Source of the DNA: Pseudomonas serboccidentalis
GTDB lineage: Bacteria > Pseudomonadota > Gammaproteobacteria > Pseudomonadales > Pseudomonadaceae
Assembly (NCBI RefSeq): GCF_028830055.1
Contig: NZ_CP101655.1
Coordinates: 5,760,704 to 5,824,703 of the forward strand
DNA length: 64,000 nt
Direction of reading: 5' to 3'
The position numbers were made by a program, and so were the translations under genes. The notes beneath the pieces were generated by a model, which saw nothing but the letters and a program-made list of their open reading frames with translations, did not search any database and had not been told where the DNA came from. Shown one piece after another: positions 34,577 through 46,510 of the stretch. Each line of letters starts with the position of its first letter. The first letter of the stretch is position 1.

Positions 34577-35590
34577 TTAAAGCTTGGCCGCCGCCAGCTC
34601 AGGCGCCACCCAATCGCTGACCTTGAACGGCTTGCGAATCAGCTTCTGCTGCGCCGCCAGGTCCACCGAGTCCTGCAATTTGCCGAGGAACACCGGGTCC
34701 AGCGTCGACGGGAACACTTCGCTGAGTTTCTGATCCTGCAGGTCCTGCGACAGGATCACCGGTGGATAACTCGCCAGCCCCGACACCAGTTGCACGTAAG
34801 CGTCCTTGTTGCTGTCCTGGGTCAACCACTCCACCGCCTGCTGCTGCGCCTTGAGCAGTTTCGCCACGACCTCCGGATGCCCGTCGACAAACTTGCCGGC
34901 GCCCACCAGCACCGATTGCACGCTGCCGGCACCGCCCAGGTCCTTGGTGTTCAGCGGCAATTCCGCCAGCCCCTTGGCTTTCAGCGCCGTCAGCCCTGAA
35001 CTGCCCCACGACGCGTCGATCTGTTTGGCCGCCAGTGCCGCGACCGCCCCACTGAAGTCGAGGTTGATCACTTTCAGATCCTTCTCGCTCAAACCCTGAC
35101 TGGCCAGCGCCGCGTCAAACGACAACTGCGTGGCGGTGCCACGGAAGATCGCCACGCGCTTGCCCTTGAGGTCCTGCAAGGTCTTGATCCCCGAGCCCGG
35201 CACCACGCCCAGATACTGCTTCACCCCGCGCGCACTGGCGCTGAGCAAACGCGTGTCGAGGCCATTGGACTTGCCGATGATCGCCGCCAGATCGCCCAGA
35301 TACGCCAGATCGACCTGACCGTTGGCAAACGCTTCATTGATCACCGGCCCGGCGCCTTTGAAGAAGCTCCATTGAATCTTGATGCCCTGATCAGCGAAGG
35401 CCTTTTCGAAGATCTGCCGATCCCGCAGCACGTCCACCACACCGCCACCGCTGTGCTGGGTGCCAGCGCTCAGGTCTGGCACAGCGATCCTGATTTCCTT
35501 GAGTTCGTCAGCGTGCGCGGTAAAGGCCAGCAGCCCCGCCAGCGCCGGGATGGTCAACAGGCTGAAGACACGTTTGAAGGGAAAGTTCAT
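34577..35590 (-). CDS. atsR: sulfate-ester ABC transporter binding protein, AtsR-like
   Basis: 337 aa periplasmic protein with signal peptide (AFTAHADE) of the SsuA/NrtT-like family for aliphatic sulfonates, taurine and sulfate esters. Seen: IRIAVPDLSAGTQHSGGG, VDLAYLGDLAAIIGKSNG, DLKGKRVAIFRGTATQLSF. It is divergent from the fused permease and ATPase genes. The set plus atsA and atsK matches the ats locus of P. putida and P. aeruginosa (PA0183-0186 region), which supports AtsR rather than SsuA. Confidence 0.87.
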   Translation of the reverse strand: MNFPFKRVFSLLTIPALAGLLAFTAHADELKEIRIAVPDLSAGTQHSGGGVVDVLRDRQIFEKAFADQGIKIQWSFFKGAGPVINEAFANGQVDLAYLGDLAAIIGKSNGLDTRLLSASARGVKQYLGVVPGSGIKTLQDLKGKRVAIFRGTATQLSFDAALASQGLSEKDLKVINLDFSGAVAALAAKQIDASWGSSGLTALKAKGLAELPLNTKDLGGAGSVQSVLVGAGKFVDGHPEVVAKLLKAQQQAVEWLTQDSNKDAYVQLVSGLASYPPVILSQDLQDQKLSEVFPSTLDPVFLGKLQDSVDLAAQQKLIRKPFKVSDWVAPELAAAKL

Positions 35591-35986
35591 GGGTACGGCT
35601 CCTTGATCACGACAGGCGTTGAGGAGCCGAAAGTAGGCCGAAGCGTGACCTTCACTTAAATACTATAAATGCACATTTTTATAGCTTTTAACGCTAAACA
35701 AGCAACGGCGCGGCTTGCAGCGGCATATGCATTAACAGCATCGAAAATATTCTTCGAATGCATTGGATGCGCGTCGGGCTGGAGGCCTTAAATGGCGCTG
35801 CTTATCTCCAAATCTAATTTTTAGCACAGCGCTTATAACTTATTGTTTTTAGCTAATGCCGCTAAAGATCGCAGCCTTCGGCCGCTCCTATCGAGTGAAT
35901 TCACGGACGCATCCCCCTGTAGGAGCTGCCGAAGGCTGCGATCTTTTGATCTTGATCCCGATCCAACCCGACAACGGAGGTCACTC
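35591..35986. promoter_or_regulatory. atsR-atsB divergent control region
   Basis: Gene-free, AT-rich centre (35650-35850). It holds ATATTCTTCGAATGCATTGG (35748-35767), which joins the sulfur element ATATTCTT to the minus-strand operator core GCATCCAATGCATTC (35756-35770); a second ATATGCATTAAC lies at 35725-35736. A type A REP pair occupies 35863-35950, next to atsB. Confidence 0.55.
35863..35950. repeat. REP pair, type A
   Basis: AAAGATCGCAGCCTTCGGCC and inverted GCCGAAGGCTGCGATCTTTT, spacer of about 35 nt. It lies within the 5' leader of atsB, an unusual place for an element that often blocks transcription. Confidence 0.85.
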
Positions 35987-37581
35987 ATGGCCCGTCATTC
36001 CCCGCTCAGCCTGCCGCTGCCCGCGCCGCCACTCAAAAGTCGACGGGCGTGGCCAAGCCTGAACCGACGCCTGTTGCCCTGGCTGTTGCCGATCAGCCTG
36101 TTTGCCCTGTGGTGGCTGGCTGCGCGCAATCAATGGATGAGCGAACAGATCCTGCCGGCGCCATCGCTGGTGTGGAACAGCGCTGTCGAGTTGTCCCAGG
36201 GTGAGTTGTGGAGTCACCTGTGGATCAGCCTGCAACGCCTGCTCTGGGGTTTGCTGGCAGGAATATCCGCTGGCGCAGTTCTGGGTGCCACGCTGGGTTT
36301 CAGCCGACGGCTCGAACGGCTGATCTTTCCAACGTTCGCCGGTCTCGCACAAGTGCCGACACTGGCGTGGATTCCGCTGTTCATGGTGTTTTTCGGCATC
36401 GGCGAAGTGCTGAAACTGGTGGTGCTGATCAAGGCCATCGTGGTCCCGGTGACCCTGCACACGCTGGTCGGCGTCCGTGATGCGCAACCGAAACTGCGCG
36501 AGGCCGCCGCCGTATTGCGCCTGCCGCCCTACTTGCTGATCCGCCGCCTGGTGCTGCCCGCCGCGCTTCCGGCGTTCATGGCCGGCGTGCGCCTGGCCCT
36601 GGCCGCAGGCTGGACTTCGTTGCTGGCGGTGGAGTTGCTGGCGTCCAGCGAAGGCATCGGTTACCTGATGGTCTGGGCGCGACAGCTGTTCATGCTCGAC
36701 ATCGTGTTTGTGTGCATCGTGGTCATCGGCCTGCTCGGCGTGGCGATGGATCGCGGCATCGGCTTGCTCGACCGCAAACTGGTGCACTGGCCGCACCCGG
36801 CCACCGCAGAAATCCGCCGTGGCCTGCGTTATGAAGGCTGGCAACGTCTGCAACCATGGCTGTTGCCGCTGGCCCTGCTCGGCGTCTGGCAAGTGGCGAG
36901 CGATCAGCAGTGGATCGACGCGAACATCCTGGTCAGCCCGCTGGCGGTGCTGGAAACGACCACGAACGGTCTGCTCGACGGCACGCTGATCAGCGGCATG
37001 GCCTTGAGCCTCGGCCGCACTGTGGGCGGTTTGTTGCTCGGTGGCGGACTCGGTTTCGCCCTCGGCCTGCTGCTGGGCCTGTCGCGCACCAGCGAACGGC
37101 TGCTCGGCCCGACCCTCGCAGCACTGCGGCAGATTGCGATTTTTGCCTGGGTGCCGCTGCTCACCGCGTGGTTCGGATTGGGTGAATTGTCGAAGTGGGT
37201 ATTCGTCGCCCTCGCCGCGTTCTTCCCACTGTTCATCGCCACCCAACGCAGCGTCGCCAACCTCTCGCCACAACTCAATGAAGCCGCGCAAGTGCTGCGC
37301 CTGAGCCTCGGCCAACGCCTGCGTCGCCTGGTGCTGCCGGGTGCGGCACCGGGGATTTTTGCCGGGCTGCGCCTAAGCCTGATCTACGCCTGGCTCGGCA
37401 CCATCGGCGCCGAATACTTCATGCCGTCCAACGGCGGCATCGGCAGCCAGATGATCGGCGCGCAACAGCTGCTGCGCATGGACCTGATCATGGCCGGGAT
37501 GCTGTTGGTCGGCCTCACCGGCGCCCTGCTCAACCTCATCGGCCAACGCCTGGAAATTCGCGCCACTCGCTGGAGACACGC

Positions 37582-37585
<4 letters not shown>
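35987..37585 (+). CDS. atsB: fused double permease of sulfate-ester ABC transporter
   Basis: 532 aa, twice the length of an SsuC permease. Two permease domains can be seen: residues about 60-265 and 320-525. Each has its own coupling EAA loop: EAAAVLRLPPYLLIRRLVLP (about 170) and EAAQVLRLSLGQRLRRLVLP (about 430). A fused permease is described for AtsB of P. putida S-313. The frame extends to 35843, but ATG 35987 has CGGAGG 8 nt upstream. It overlaps atsC by 4 nt (ATGA). With AtsR and AtsC it imports sulfate esters. Confidence 0.9.
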
Positions 37586-40022
<2,437 letters not shown>

Positions 40023-40042
40023 GGTTGCCTGACAAACCGCTT

Positions 40043-40108
40043 TCGCGAGCAGGCTCACTCCCACAGTTGGAATGCGTCCCCCTGTAGGAGTGAGCCTGCT
40101 CGCAATGA
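40043..40108. repeat. REP pair, type B
   Basis: TTCGCGAGCAGGCTCACTCC and inverted GGAGTGAGCCTGCTCGCAAT, between the convergent atsA and desaturase genes. Confidence 0.88.
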
Positions 40109-40127
40109 GGTCCTTTGCAACAACAGA

Positions 40128-41201
40128 TCAAGCCCGGGCAGTACGCACCTCTTCCTGCACCACCTCATCCTTGCGAACAAACCGGTTCGCCCGCCCAAAC
40201 GTGCCGAAATCATTGAATCGCACGCCCATCTCGCGCATCACCTTGTGCGCCACCGGCACGGTCATCTGGCGAATGTAGAACGGCTCTTTCACCACGAAAT
40301 GGTGAATCCCGTGGCTGCTGCCGAAGTTGAAGCAGAACGCCTGCAACGGCCACAACCACCACGGATTCAGCACCTGGCATTGCTGCAGCACATTGCCGGG
40401 CTCGACGTCACCGTAGTAATGCATGTTCGAACTGATGAAGTGCAGGCAAAACGTGCGCAGCACGTTCGGGCCGATGATCACCACCGCCGCGATGTCGATC
40501 ACCTGCATGACCGACAGCGTGGTCGCCGACCATTCAATCGGCGAACCCATGAGGTAGGCGATGCCATTCGCCGCATGAAAGCCGAGAAACACGTACCACG
40601 CCCCCCAATGCACCAGCGCCAGCGGCGCGTAGACCTTCAGGCTACGTTTGATGATGCTGACTTTGTGCGCCCAGGTTTTCGCCCGCAGCATACGGATGAA
40701 CGCCGACATCACGTTATCGCCAACCATCAACAGCCGCGCAAAGCCCCACGGCTCGCCGTTGGTGATCGCGCGCTCTTCCATGTCGGTTTCGGTGCCGGAG
40801 ACCTTGTGATGGTTGAGGTGCAGATGCCGACGGATCCACGGGTTGATCGTGCTCGGCCGCGCCAGCCACACCAGTCCCATCATCAAGTTGTGCGACACGC
40901 GCTGCTTGCGGAAATACATGCTGTGGATCAGGTCGTGCTCCAGCTCATGGGTCAACGAGGCGAAAAAAGCGTTGAGCAGCAGGCACACCCACCATGCCAT
41001 GTGACCGCTGATGTACAGCGCCGCCGAGCCGATCATCCCGGCCAACGCGAACGCCAGGATTCCCGCGCCCAGCGCATCCTGATGCTGGAGAATCGGATAG
41101 CGCTCACGCAGTTCGACGCCTTTGGCCAGCACCACTTCGCGAATATGCGCTGATCGCTGAGCAGCATTGTGTCGCTGGGGACTTGCAGAAGTACGGTCCA
41201 T
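40128..41201 (-). CDS. membrane fatty acid desaturase family protein
   Basis: 357 aa di-iron membrane enzyme. Three histidine boxes are seen: HELEHD (85-90), HLHLNHH (126-132) and SHGIHHFV (about 310). Four or more hydrophobic segments surround them. This box pattern differs from the acyl-CoA/DesA type at 53071, so the two are not duplicates; the substrate (fatty acid, alkane or ketocarotenoid-like) is not defined. It is divergent from an AraC regulator 100 nt away, the likely controller. Boundaries follow the ATG at 41201. Confidence 0.85.
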   Translation of the reverse strand: MDRTSASPQRHNAAQRSAHIREVVLAKGVELRERYPILQHQDALGAGILAFALAGMIGSAALYISGHMAWWVCLLLNAFFASLTHELEHDLIHSMYFRKQRVSHNLMMGLVWLARPSTINPWIRRHLHLNHHKVSGTETDMEERAITNGEPWGFARLLMVGDNVMSAFIRMLRAKTWAHKVSIIKRSLKVYAPLALVHWGAWYVFLGFHAANGIAYLMGSPIEWSATTLSVMQVIDIAAVVIIGPNVLRTFCLHFISSNMHYYGDVEPGNVLQQCQVLNPWWLWPLQAFCFNFGSSHGIHHFVVKEPFYIRQMTVPVAHKVMREMGVRFNDFGTFGRANRFVRKDEVVQEEVRTARA

Positions 41202-41301
41202 GCTTCCATCCTCTGGTTATCGATGCTCGCATCCTGCCCTGTGCGGTTGCAGAACACGCTAGCCGAGCACGCCAACCTGTTGACCGGAAGCGCCAATCAG
41301 C

Positions 41302-42306
41302 ATGAAGGAACCGACCTCCCTCGCCAGTTGGACCCGTGCCTTGCGCAAACAACTCGATGCGCTGGGTCTGGACAGCATTGCCCTGTGCGAACAGGCTGGC
41401 CTCGATCCGCAGCTGATGGACGACCCGAACGCGCGCTATCCACTGTCCGGCACCACGCGCCTGTGGGAATTGGCGGTGCAGGCCAGCGGCGATCCAGCGA
41501 TCGGTCTGCGGGTGTCGCGCTTCGTCAGCCCGACCACGTTTCACGCGCTCGGTTATGCGCTGGTGGCCAGCGGCAGCCTGCGTGAGGTGTTCGAGCGCAT
41601 CGTGCGTTATCACCCGGTAGTCAGCGATGCGCTGGAGCTGGAACTGAGCCAGGGCGACGACCGTTATCTGTTCCGTCTGAAGACTCCGCCAGGCAATCCG
41701 GCGCCGGCCTTCGAAGCCATTGATGCGTTCACCGCGATCTATGTGCGCACCTGCCGCAATCGCCTGGGCCGCGACTACGCGCCGCTGGCGGTGTATCTGC
41801 GCCGTCCGGAGCCGGTCGACGCGCACCAGTGGCACAAGGTGTTCCGCGCCCCGGTGCATTTCTCCTGCGCCGAAGATCGCCTGGAGTTCGCTCTCGCCGA
41901 CTTCGACAGCCACCTCGACGACGCCAACCCGGAACTGGCCGAACACAACGAAGCGGTGCTCAAGCGCACCCTGGCCCAGCTCAAACCGCTGACCTGGGAG
42001 CGCAAGGTACGCGACGCCATCGAAGAGCAACTGCCCGAAGGCGAACCCAGCGCCGAACGCATCGCCCAAGCGTTGCACCTGAGCCTGCGCAGCCTGCAAC
42101 GGCATCTGGCGGATGAAGGCTGTCGCTTCGACACGCTGCTCAACGAGAGCCGCGAAAACCTCGCGCTGCTGCACCTGCGTGATCCGCAGTGTTCGTTGAG
42201 TGAGGTCAGTTATCTGCTGGGGTTTGCCGACACCAGCAGCTTCAGCCGGGCGTTCAAACGCTGGACCGGGATGACGCCGGGGCAGTTTCGCGATCAGTTG
42301 CGCTGA
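41302..42306 (+). CDS. AraC-family transcriptional regulator
   Basis: 334 aa. The N-terminal ligand domain is of the Arabinose_bd/OruR type (GTTRLWELAVQASGDPAIGL, landmark) and the C-terminal double HTH is at about residues 240-334 (AQALHLSLRSLQRHLADEG and FADTSSFSRAFKRWTGMTP). It is divergent from the desaturase and probably controls it in response to a lipid-like ligand, as members of this subgroup often do. Confidence 0.88.
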   Translation: MKEPTSLASWTRALRKQLDALGLDSIALCEQAGLDPQLMDDPNARYPLSGTTRLWELAVQASGDPAIGLRVSRFVSPTTFHALGYALVASGSLREVFERIVRYHPVVSDALELELSQGDDRYLFRLKTPPGNPAPAFEAIDAFTAIYVRTCRNRLGRDYAPLAVYLRRPEPVDAHQWHKVFRAPVHFSCAEDRLEFALADFDSHLDDANPELAEHNEAVLKRTLAQLKPLTWERKVRDAIEEQLPEGEPSAERIAQALHLSLRSLQRHLADEGCRFDTLLNESRENLALLHLRDPQCSLSEVSYLLGFADTSSFSRAFKRWTGMTPGQFRDQLR

Positions 42307-42331
42307 TCCAGAATCAGGTTGTCTGATCTGA

Positions 42332-42405
42332 CGCCATCGCGAGCAGGCTCACTCCTACAGGGGGAACGCATTCCAATTGTAGGAGTGAGCCTGCTCGCGA
42401 TAGCG
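42332..42405. repeat. REP pair, type B
   Basis: GCCATCGCGAGCAGGCTCAC and inverted GTGAGCCTGCTCGCGATAGC with GGGGGAACGCATTCCAATTG between. Confidence 0.9.
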
Positions 42406-42409
42406 CCCT

Positions 42410-43795
42410 TTAATTCAACGCAAAACCCAGCTCAAAAACGCTGCCGTCAGCATCACTGCTCACCCGTACCCGCCCGCCATGCAATTGCATGATCGACTGC
42501 ACAATCGCCAACCCCAGCCCACCCGAATCCCCCGGCTCTGCCCGCGAAGGGTCGACGCGATAGAAGCGATCGAACAATTTGCCCAAATGCTGCGGCGCAA
42601 TGGCCGGGCCGTGGTTATGCACCTGCAACCAGCCCACGCCGGGCTCATCCCGGCGCCGCAGGCTGATCAATGTGCCTGCATCCGCATGCCGCACTGCATT
42701 GGCCAACAGGTTGCCAAGGGCGCGCTGCAGCAGTTGCTGATCGGCGAACAGTTCGCCGTGCAACTGGTTTTCCAGGCGCAACTCGCGGTCATCCGCCAAG
42801 GCTTCAAAGTAATCGCAGAGCTCGCTGCCAACGCTGTGCAGATCCAGCGTGCGCCGGTCGAGCGCCCGCTCCGCCTGTTCGGCGCGGGCGAGGAACATCA
42901 GGTTCTCGGCCATGCGCTTGAGGCGTTCGAATTCTTCCATGTTCGACGCCAGCAGCTCCTGATATTCAGCGGTGCTGCGCGGGTGATTCAGCGCCTGACC
43001 GTTGCTCGCCAGCAGGGTGTGCAGAGGCGTGCGGATCTCGTGCGCAAGGTCGGCGGAAAACTGCGACAGCCGCTGCACGCTATCGTCCAGGCGCGCGAGC
43101 ATGCCGTTGAGTGCCTGCACCGGTTCGAGCAACTCTGCTGGCGTACCGCTCGCTGGCAACCGTTGATCGAGGCTGCGCAGGTCGATCCCGCGCACCGCTT
43201 CGCTCAATTGTCGCAACGGTTGCAGACCACGGCGCAGCAGCACCAGGCCCAGCGCGAACGCGAGCAACGCGCCGAGCCCGACCGCCAGATAGAGGCGCAA
43301 GCGATAACTGCCGAGCATCTGCTCACGCTCACTGAGCACCTTGCCGGCGATCACCGTCAGCGGCTCACCGTTCGGGCCCTGAGCCTCACCGGACAGCAAC
43401 GCCAGCTCGGCACCGTCCGGCGCTTGCCAGGTCAGCACGTCGTGGCGCTGCGGCGTATGCTCGCGGGGGATCGCCTTCAGCGCCGGCAATTCACGCTGGC
43501 GAGGGTTGATGCCGATGACGCTTGATCCGTCGGCGCGCCGCACCAGCAGCAGGCTGTCGAGGTTACCGAGCATGTTCTGGTACAACCGTGGCCGCGCCTG
43601 CAAGGCATCGAGGCTATCGCTGTCAGCGAGCAATGCGCGCACCTGTTCAAGGCGACCGAGCAGCGCCAGATCATCGCGGTAAGCGATCTCCGACGCCAAC
43701 GAGCGGTAGAGGAACACGCCAATCGCACTGAGCACCAACGCGCAGACCACGGCGAACGCCAGCGCCAGACGCCAGGTGATCGACCTAGCGCGCAT
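42410..43795 (-). CDS. sensor histidine kinase, HprS/YedV- or CusS-like
   Basis: 461 aa. Two membrane helices (residues about 9-31 and 160-182) flank a periplasmic sensor of about 125 residues, followed by HAMP. The HisKA H-box is [15 protein letters not shown]-box [11 protein letters not shown] and G-box [12 protein letters not shown], so it is catalytically complete. Translation is coupled to the response regulator by an 11-nt overlap. Context with hydroxyisourate hydrolase suggests the peroxide/copper-responsive HprRS (YedWV) type rather than a dedicated copper system. Confidence 0.9.
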   Translation of the reverse strand: MRARSITWRLALAFAVVCALVLSAIGVFLYRSLASEIAYRDDLALLGRLEQVRALLADSDSLDALQARPRLYQNMLGNLDSLLLVRRADGSSVIGINPRQRELPALKAIPREHTPQRHDVLTWQAPDGAELALLSGEAQGPNGEPLTVIAGKVLSEREQMLGSYRLRLYLAVGLGALLAFALGLVLLRRGLQPLRQLSEAVRGIDLRSLDQRLPASGTPAELLEPVQALNGMLARLDDSVQRLSQFSADLAHEIRTPLHTLLASNGQALNHPRSTAEYQELLASNMEEFERLKRMAENLMFLARAEQAERALDRRTLDLHSVGSELCDYFEALADDRELRLENQLHGELFADQQLLQRALGNLLANAVRHADAGTLISLRRRDEPGVGWLQVHNHGPAIAPQHLGKLFDRFYRVDPSRAEPGDSGGLGLAIVQSIMQLHGGRVRVSSDADGSVFELGFALN

Positions 43796-44465
43796 CGTCG
43801 GGCGCTTCCAGCTGATAGCCGACGCCGCGCACGGTGTGGATCAGTTTCGGCATGTACGGATCATCGACCTTGGCCCGCAAGCGACGCACCGCCACTTCGA
43901 CCATGTTGGTGTCGCTGTCGAAATTCAGGTTCCACACCTGCGAGGCGATCAGCGTGCGCGACAACACTTCGCCATGACGGCTGGCAAGCAGTTGCAGCAG
44001 GGCAAACTCCTTGTTGGTCAAGGCAATGCGCTGACCGCCGCGACTGACCCGACGCCGTAGCACATCAATCTCAAGGTCGGCGATGCTGTAGGACTCGGCC
44101 TCGCGCATCGGCCCGCGCCGCAGCAGCGTGCGCACCCGCGCAAGCAATTCGGCGAACGCGAAGGGTTTGAGCAAGTAATCGTCGGCGCCCAGTTCGAGGC
44201 CGCGCACACGGTCTTCGATGGCATCCTTGGCGGTCAGGAACAGGACCGGCGTGGCGCCGCGCTGGCGGATCAGTTGCAGCAGTTGCCAGCCGTTGAGGCC
44301 CGGCAGCATCACATCGAGGATGATCAGGTCGTACGCCTGCTGTTCGATGAAATAGCGCCCGTCGAGGCCATTGAGTGCCACGTCCACGGCGAAACCCGAT
44401 TCGCCGAGCCCTTTGGCCAGGAAGTTCGCGGTTTTGGCTTCATCTTCTACGACCAGCAAACGCAT
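43785..44465 (-). CDS. OmpR-family response regulator, HprR/CusR-like
   Basis: 226 aa. The receiver domain begins [16 protein letters not shown] with phosphoacceptor Asp51 in [14 protein letters not shown] and [11 protein letters not shown] near the end. The C-terminal winged helix has [18 protein letters not shown] and [20 protein letters not shown] (landmark). ATG 44465 is preferred over an upstream in-frame ATG because it begins the conserved core. A CATTACAA...TTGTAAT operator is 54 nt upstream. Confidence 0.92.
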   Translation of the reverse strand: MRLLVVEDEAKTANFLAKGLGESGFAVDVALNGLDGRYFIEQQAYDLIILDVMLPGLNGWQLLQLIRQRGATPVLFLTAKDAIEDRVRGLELGADDYLLKPFAFAELLARVRTLLRRGPMREAESYSIADLEIDVLRRRVSRGGQRIALTNKEFALLQLLASRHGEVLSRTLIASQVWNLNFDSDTNMVEVAVRRLRAKVDDPYMPKLIHTVRGVGYQLEAPDDAR

Positions 44466-44518
44466 GGCACACCTCGATTGATCAGGCACACAGGCTAGGC
44501 GCCTTCGGCCCGGTTGCC

Positions 44519-44535
44519 CATTACAAACTTGTAAT
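44519..44535. promoter_or_regulatory. HprR/CusR-type operator
   Basis: CATTACAAACTTGTAAT matches the known E. coli HprR/CusR box CATTACAAAATTGTAATG except at the centre and last base. It lies between the divergent response regulator and hydroxyisourate hydrolase genes. Confidence 0.78.
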
Positions 44536-44601
44536 CCGACTGACGAGGTTCTGACGAGGAGCGCCGGCTAACGTGGCGACCTTCGCTTTCGGAGCCTGTT
44601 C

Positions 44602-45015
44602 ATGACCCTCAACTACCTCGTTGCGAGCTTCGCCATCGGTCTGAGCGCCTGTTCAAGCCTGGCGCTGGCCGCCAGCAACCCGCTGAGCGTGCACGTGCTC
44701 AATCTGGAAAACGGCCTGCCGTCCCCCGGAATCAACGTGACCCTGGAAAAACACGTCGCTCAGAACTGGCAGCCACTGGCTCAGGGCACCACCAACGAAC
44801 AGGGGCGCATCGCCGAACTGTTTCCGGCCAAACAGCCTTTCGAAGCGGGGGAATACCGGGTGGTGTTCAAGACTGGCGAGTACTTCGAAAAGAACAAACG
44901 CGAGACGTTTTTCCCGGAGATTCCGGTGATCTTTGAAGTGAAGCAGACTGACCAGCACTACCACATCCCGTTGCTGCTCAGCCCTTATGGCTTCTCGACC
45001 TATCGTGGTTCGTAG
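44602..45015 (+). CDS. uraH: periplasmic 5-hydroxyisourate hydrolase
   Basis: 137 aa transthyretin-like protein with signal peptide (residues 1-24, ALAASNP). The family fingerprints are SVHVLNLENGLPSPG at the mature N-terminus, TNEQGRIAEL, and the C-terminal YRGS tetrapeptide. It hydrolyses 5-hydroxyisourate in urate oxidation. As with E. coli HiuH, it is exported and adjacent to a two-component system of the YedVW/HprRS type, and the intervening operator ties them together. Confidence 0.92.
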   Translation: MTLNYLVASFAIGLSACSSLALAASNPLSVHVLNLENGLPSPGINVTLEKHVAQNWQPLAQGTTNEQGRIAELFPAKQPFEAGEYRVVFKTGEYFEKNKRETFFPEIPVIFEVKQTDQHYHIPLLLSPYGFSTYRGS

Positions 45016-45032
45016 CCACCACACAAATCCTC

Positions 45033-45121
45033 TGTAGGAGTGAGCCTGCTCGCGATAATGGTGTGTCAGTCGCCTCTGGTTTTCCTGATACACCGTTATC
45101 GCGAGCAGGCTCACTCCTACA
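45033..45121. repeat. REP pair, type B, long spacer
   Basis: TGTAGGAGTGAGCCTGCTCG and inverted CGAGCAGGCTCACTCCTACA separated by about 49 nt; separates convergent uraH and the Crp/Fnr gene. Confidence 0.9.
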
Positions 45122-45138
45122 ATGGATCGGTGTGAATT

Positions 45139-45816
45139 TCAGAGAGTGGTCAGCGCCCGCAATCGCGCGGCATCAAGGATTTCGATCTCACCGTACCCCA
45201 GCCCGATAATCCCCTGCCCCTGCAGATCCTTGAGGATCTGGTTGGCGGTCTGCCGCGACAGCGACAGCATCGACGCCAGCTGTTCCTGCGGCAACTGCAG
45301 CACACGGCGTGGCGAGTCGAGTTCGCCGTAGCCTTCGGCGATCAGCAGCAGACGATGAGCCAGGCGTGCCGGGGCCGGGAGCAAACTGAGCTGTTCGAGG
45401 TTGATGAAGGTCAGGCGCAATTTCTGGCTCATCAGCAGCGCCAGATGTCGCCAGTACAGCGGCTGTTCATCAAGCAGTTTGAGCAGGGTGTGCTGCGGGA
45501 TATTCAGCAACGTGCACGGCCCGACGGCGTAGGCGTCATGGGTGCGCGGCTGGCCGTCGAACAGGCAGATTTCGCCGAACCAGTGCGGCGCTTCCACCAG
45601 GCTCAGCAGCGCCTCCTTGCCCTGCTCGCTTACCGCACCGATACGGATCGCGCCGTCGAGCACCGCGTACAACCCGCACGGCGCATCACCGCGCTGGAAC
45701 AAGCGCTGCCCCGCCGTCAGCCGCCGCTCACGGGCCGCCGCCAGCAGACTATCCTGAAAGGATACCGGCAGATGACTGAACCATTGCCCGGTCATCAGCT
45801 TTGAACGCTTATCCAT
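45139..45816 (-). CDS. Crp/Fnr-family transcriptional regulator
   Basis: 225 aa. Cyclic-nucleotide-binding-like beta-roll at residues 10-125 (GLYAVLDGAIRIGAVSEQG, GEICLFDGQPRTHDA) and C-terminal HTH LASMLSLSRQTANQILKDL. The N-terminal [4Fe-4S] cysteines of Fnr are absent, so an oxygen sensor is unlikely; ligand unknown. The frame is open to 45876; ATG 45816 with GGGAGTG upstream is chosen. It is divergent from the DUF962 gene. Confidence 0.88.
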   Translation of the reverse strand: MDKRSKLMTGQWFSHLPVSFQDSLLAAARERRLTAGQRLFQRGDAPCGLYAVLDGAIRIGAVSEQGKEALLSLVEAPHWFGEICLFDGQPRTHDAYAVGPCTLLNIPQHTLLKLLDEQPLYWRHLALLMSQKLRLTFINLEQLSLLPAPARLAHRLLLIAEGYGELDSPRRVLQLPQEQLASMLSLSRQTANQILKDLQGQGIIGLGYGEIEILDAARLRALTTL

Positions 45817-45898
45817 GAACACTCCCAATTGTCGCCTGCCTGACAGAGCGAACGCCGAACCCGGGGCATGCTGCACTCACCCTACAGGAGGAACAACA

Positions 45899-46426
45899 AT
45901 GAAAAGCCTCGTCGATCATTTGAGTCAATACGCCGCGTACCACCGTGACCCGCGCAACATCGCCAGCCACTTTATCGGCATTCCGCTGATCGTGGTGGCG
46001 GTGGCCGTTTTATTGTCGCGACCAGAGTGGTCACTGGGCGGCTTGTGGCTATCGCCGGCGGTGTTGCTGGCATTGGCCTCGGCGTGGTTTTACCTGCGCC
46101 TGGAAGTGAAGCTTGGCATTGTGATGACGGTGCTGATGGGACTGTCGGTCTGGGCCGGGCATGCGCTGGCGCAGCAGAGCACCATGGTCTGGCTCGGCAG
46201 CGGCCTGGCGATGTTCGTGATCGGCTGGGTGATCCAGTTTGTCGGGCACCACTATGAAGGGCGCAAACCGGCGTTTGTCGATGATGTAAGCGGGTTGATT
46301 GTCGGGCCGTTGTTTGTGGTGGCGGAGCTGGCCTTCATGCTCGGGATGCGGCATGAGTTGAAAGAGCAGATCGAGGCGCGGGCGGGGGTCGTGCGGGTCA
46401 ATCCGAATGGCAAAGCGGCGGCTTAG
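45899..46426 (+). CDS. Mpo1-like (DUF962) membrane protein
   Basis: 175 aa with about four membrane segments. The DUF962 signature opens YAAYHRDPRNIASHFIGIPL and a second conserved segment is QFVGHHYEGRKPAFVDD. Yeast Mpo1 of this family is an Fe(II) dioxygenase acting in alpha-oxidation of 2-hydroxy fatty acids; the conserved His residues here are compatible, but bacterial function is unproven. The start is at 45899 with AGGAGGAA 8 nt upstream; a longer frame from 45815 is rejected. Confidence 0.85.
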   Translation: MKSLVDHLSQYAAYHRDPRNIASHFIGIPLIVVAVAVLLSRPEWSLGGLWLSPAVLLALASAWFYLRLEVKLGIVMTVLMGLSVWAGHALAQQSTMVWLGSGLAMFVIGWVIQFVGHHYEGRKPAFVDDVSGLIVGPLFVVAELAFMLGMRHELKEQIEARAGVVRVNPNGKAAA

Positions 46427-46434
46427 GCCGCTTT

Positions 46435-46510
46435 AAAAGATCGCAGCCTGCGGCAGCTCCGACATTGGAATGCGTTTCCCCTGTAGGAGCAGGCTGCGAT
46501 CTTTTGATCT
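46435..46510. repeat. REP pair, type A with arm deletion
   Basis: AAAAGATCGCAGCCTGCGGC and inverted GTAGGAG-CAGGCTGCGATCT, in which the expected CTGCCG between GTAGGAG and CAGGCTG is missing. It follows the DUF962 gene and abuts the cysA stop. Confidence 0.82.

Noticed and set aside
40128..41201. Desaturase as a duplicate of DesA
   Set aside because: Histidine boxes and C-terminal architecture differ; they belong to different subgroups.
43785..44465. Dedicated copper regulator (CopR) assignment
   Set aside because: No copper resistance genes are nearby; the adjacent exported hydroxyisourate hydrolase and operator favour the HprR/YedW type, although CusR-like sites are nearly identical.
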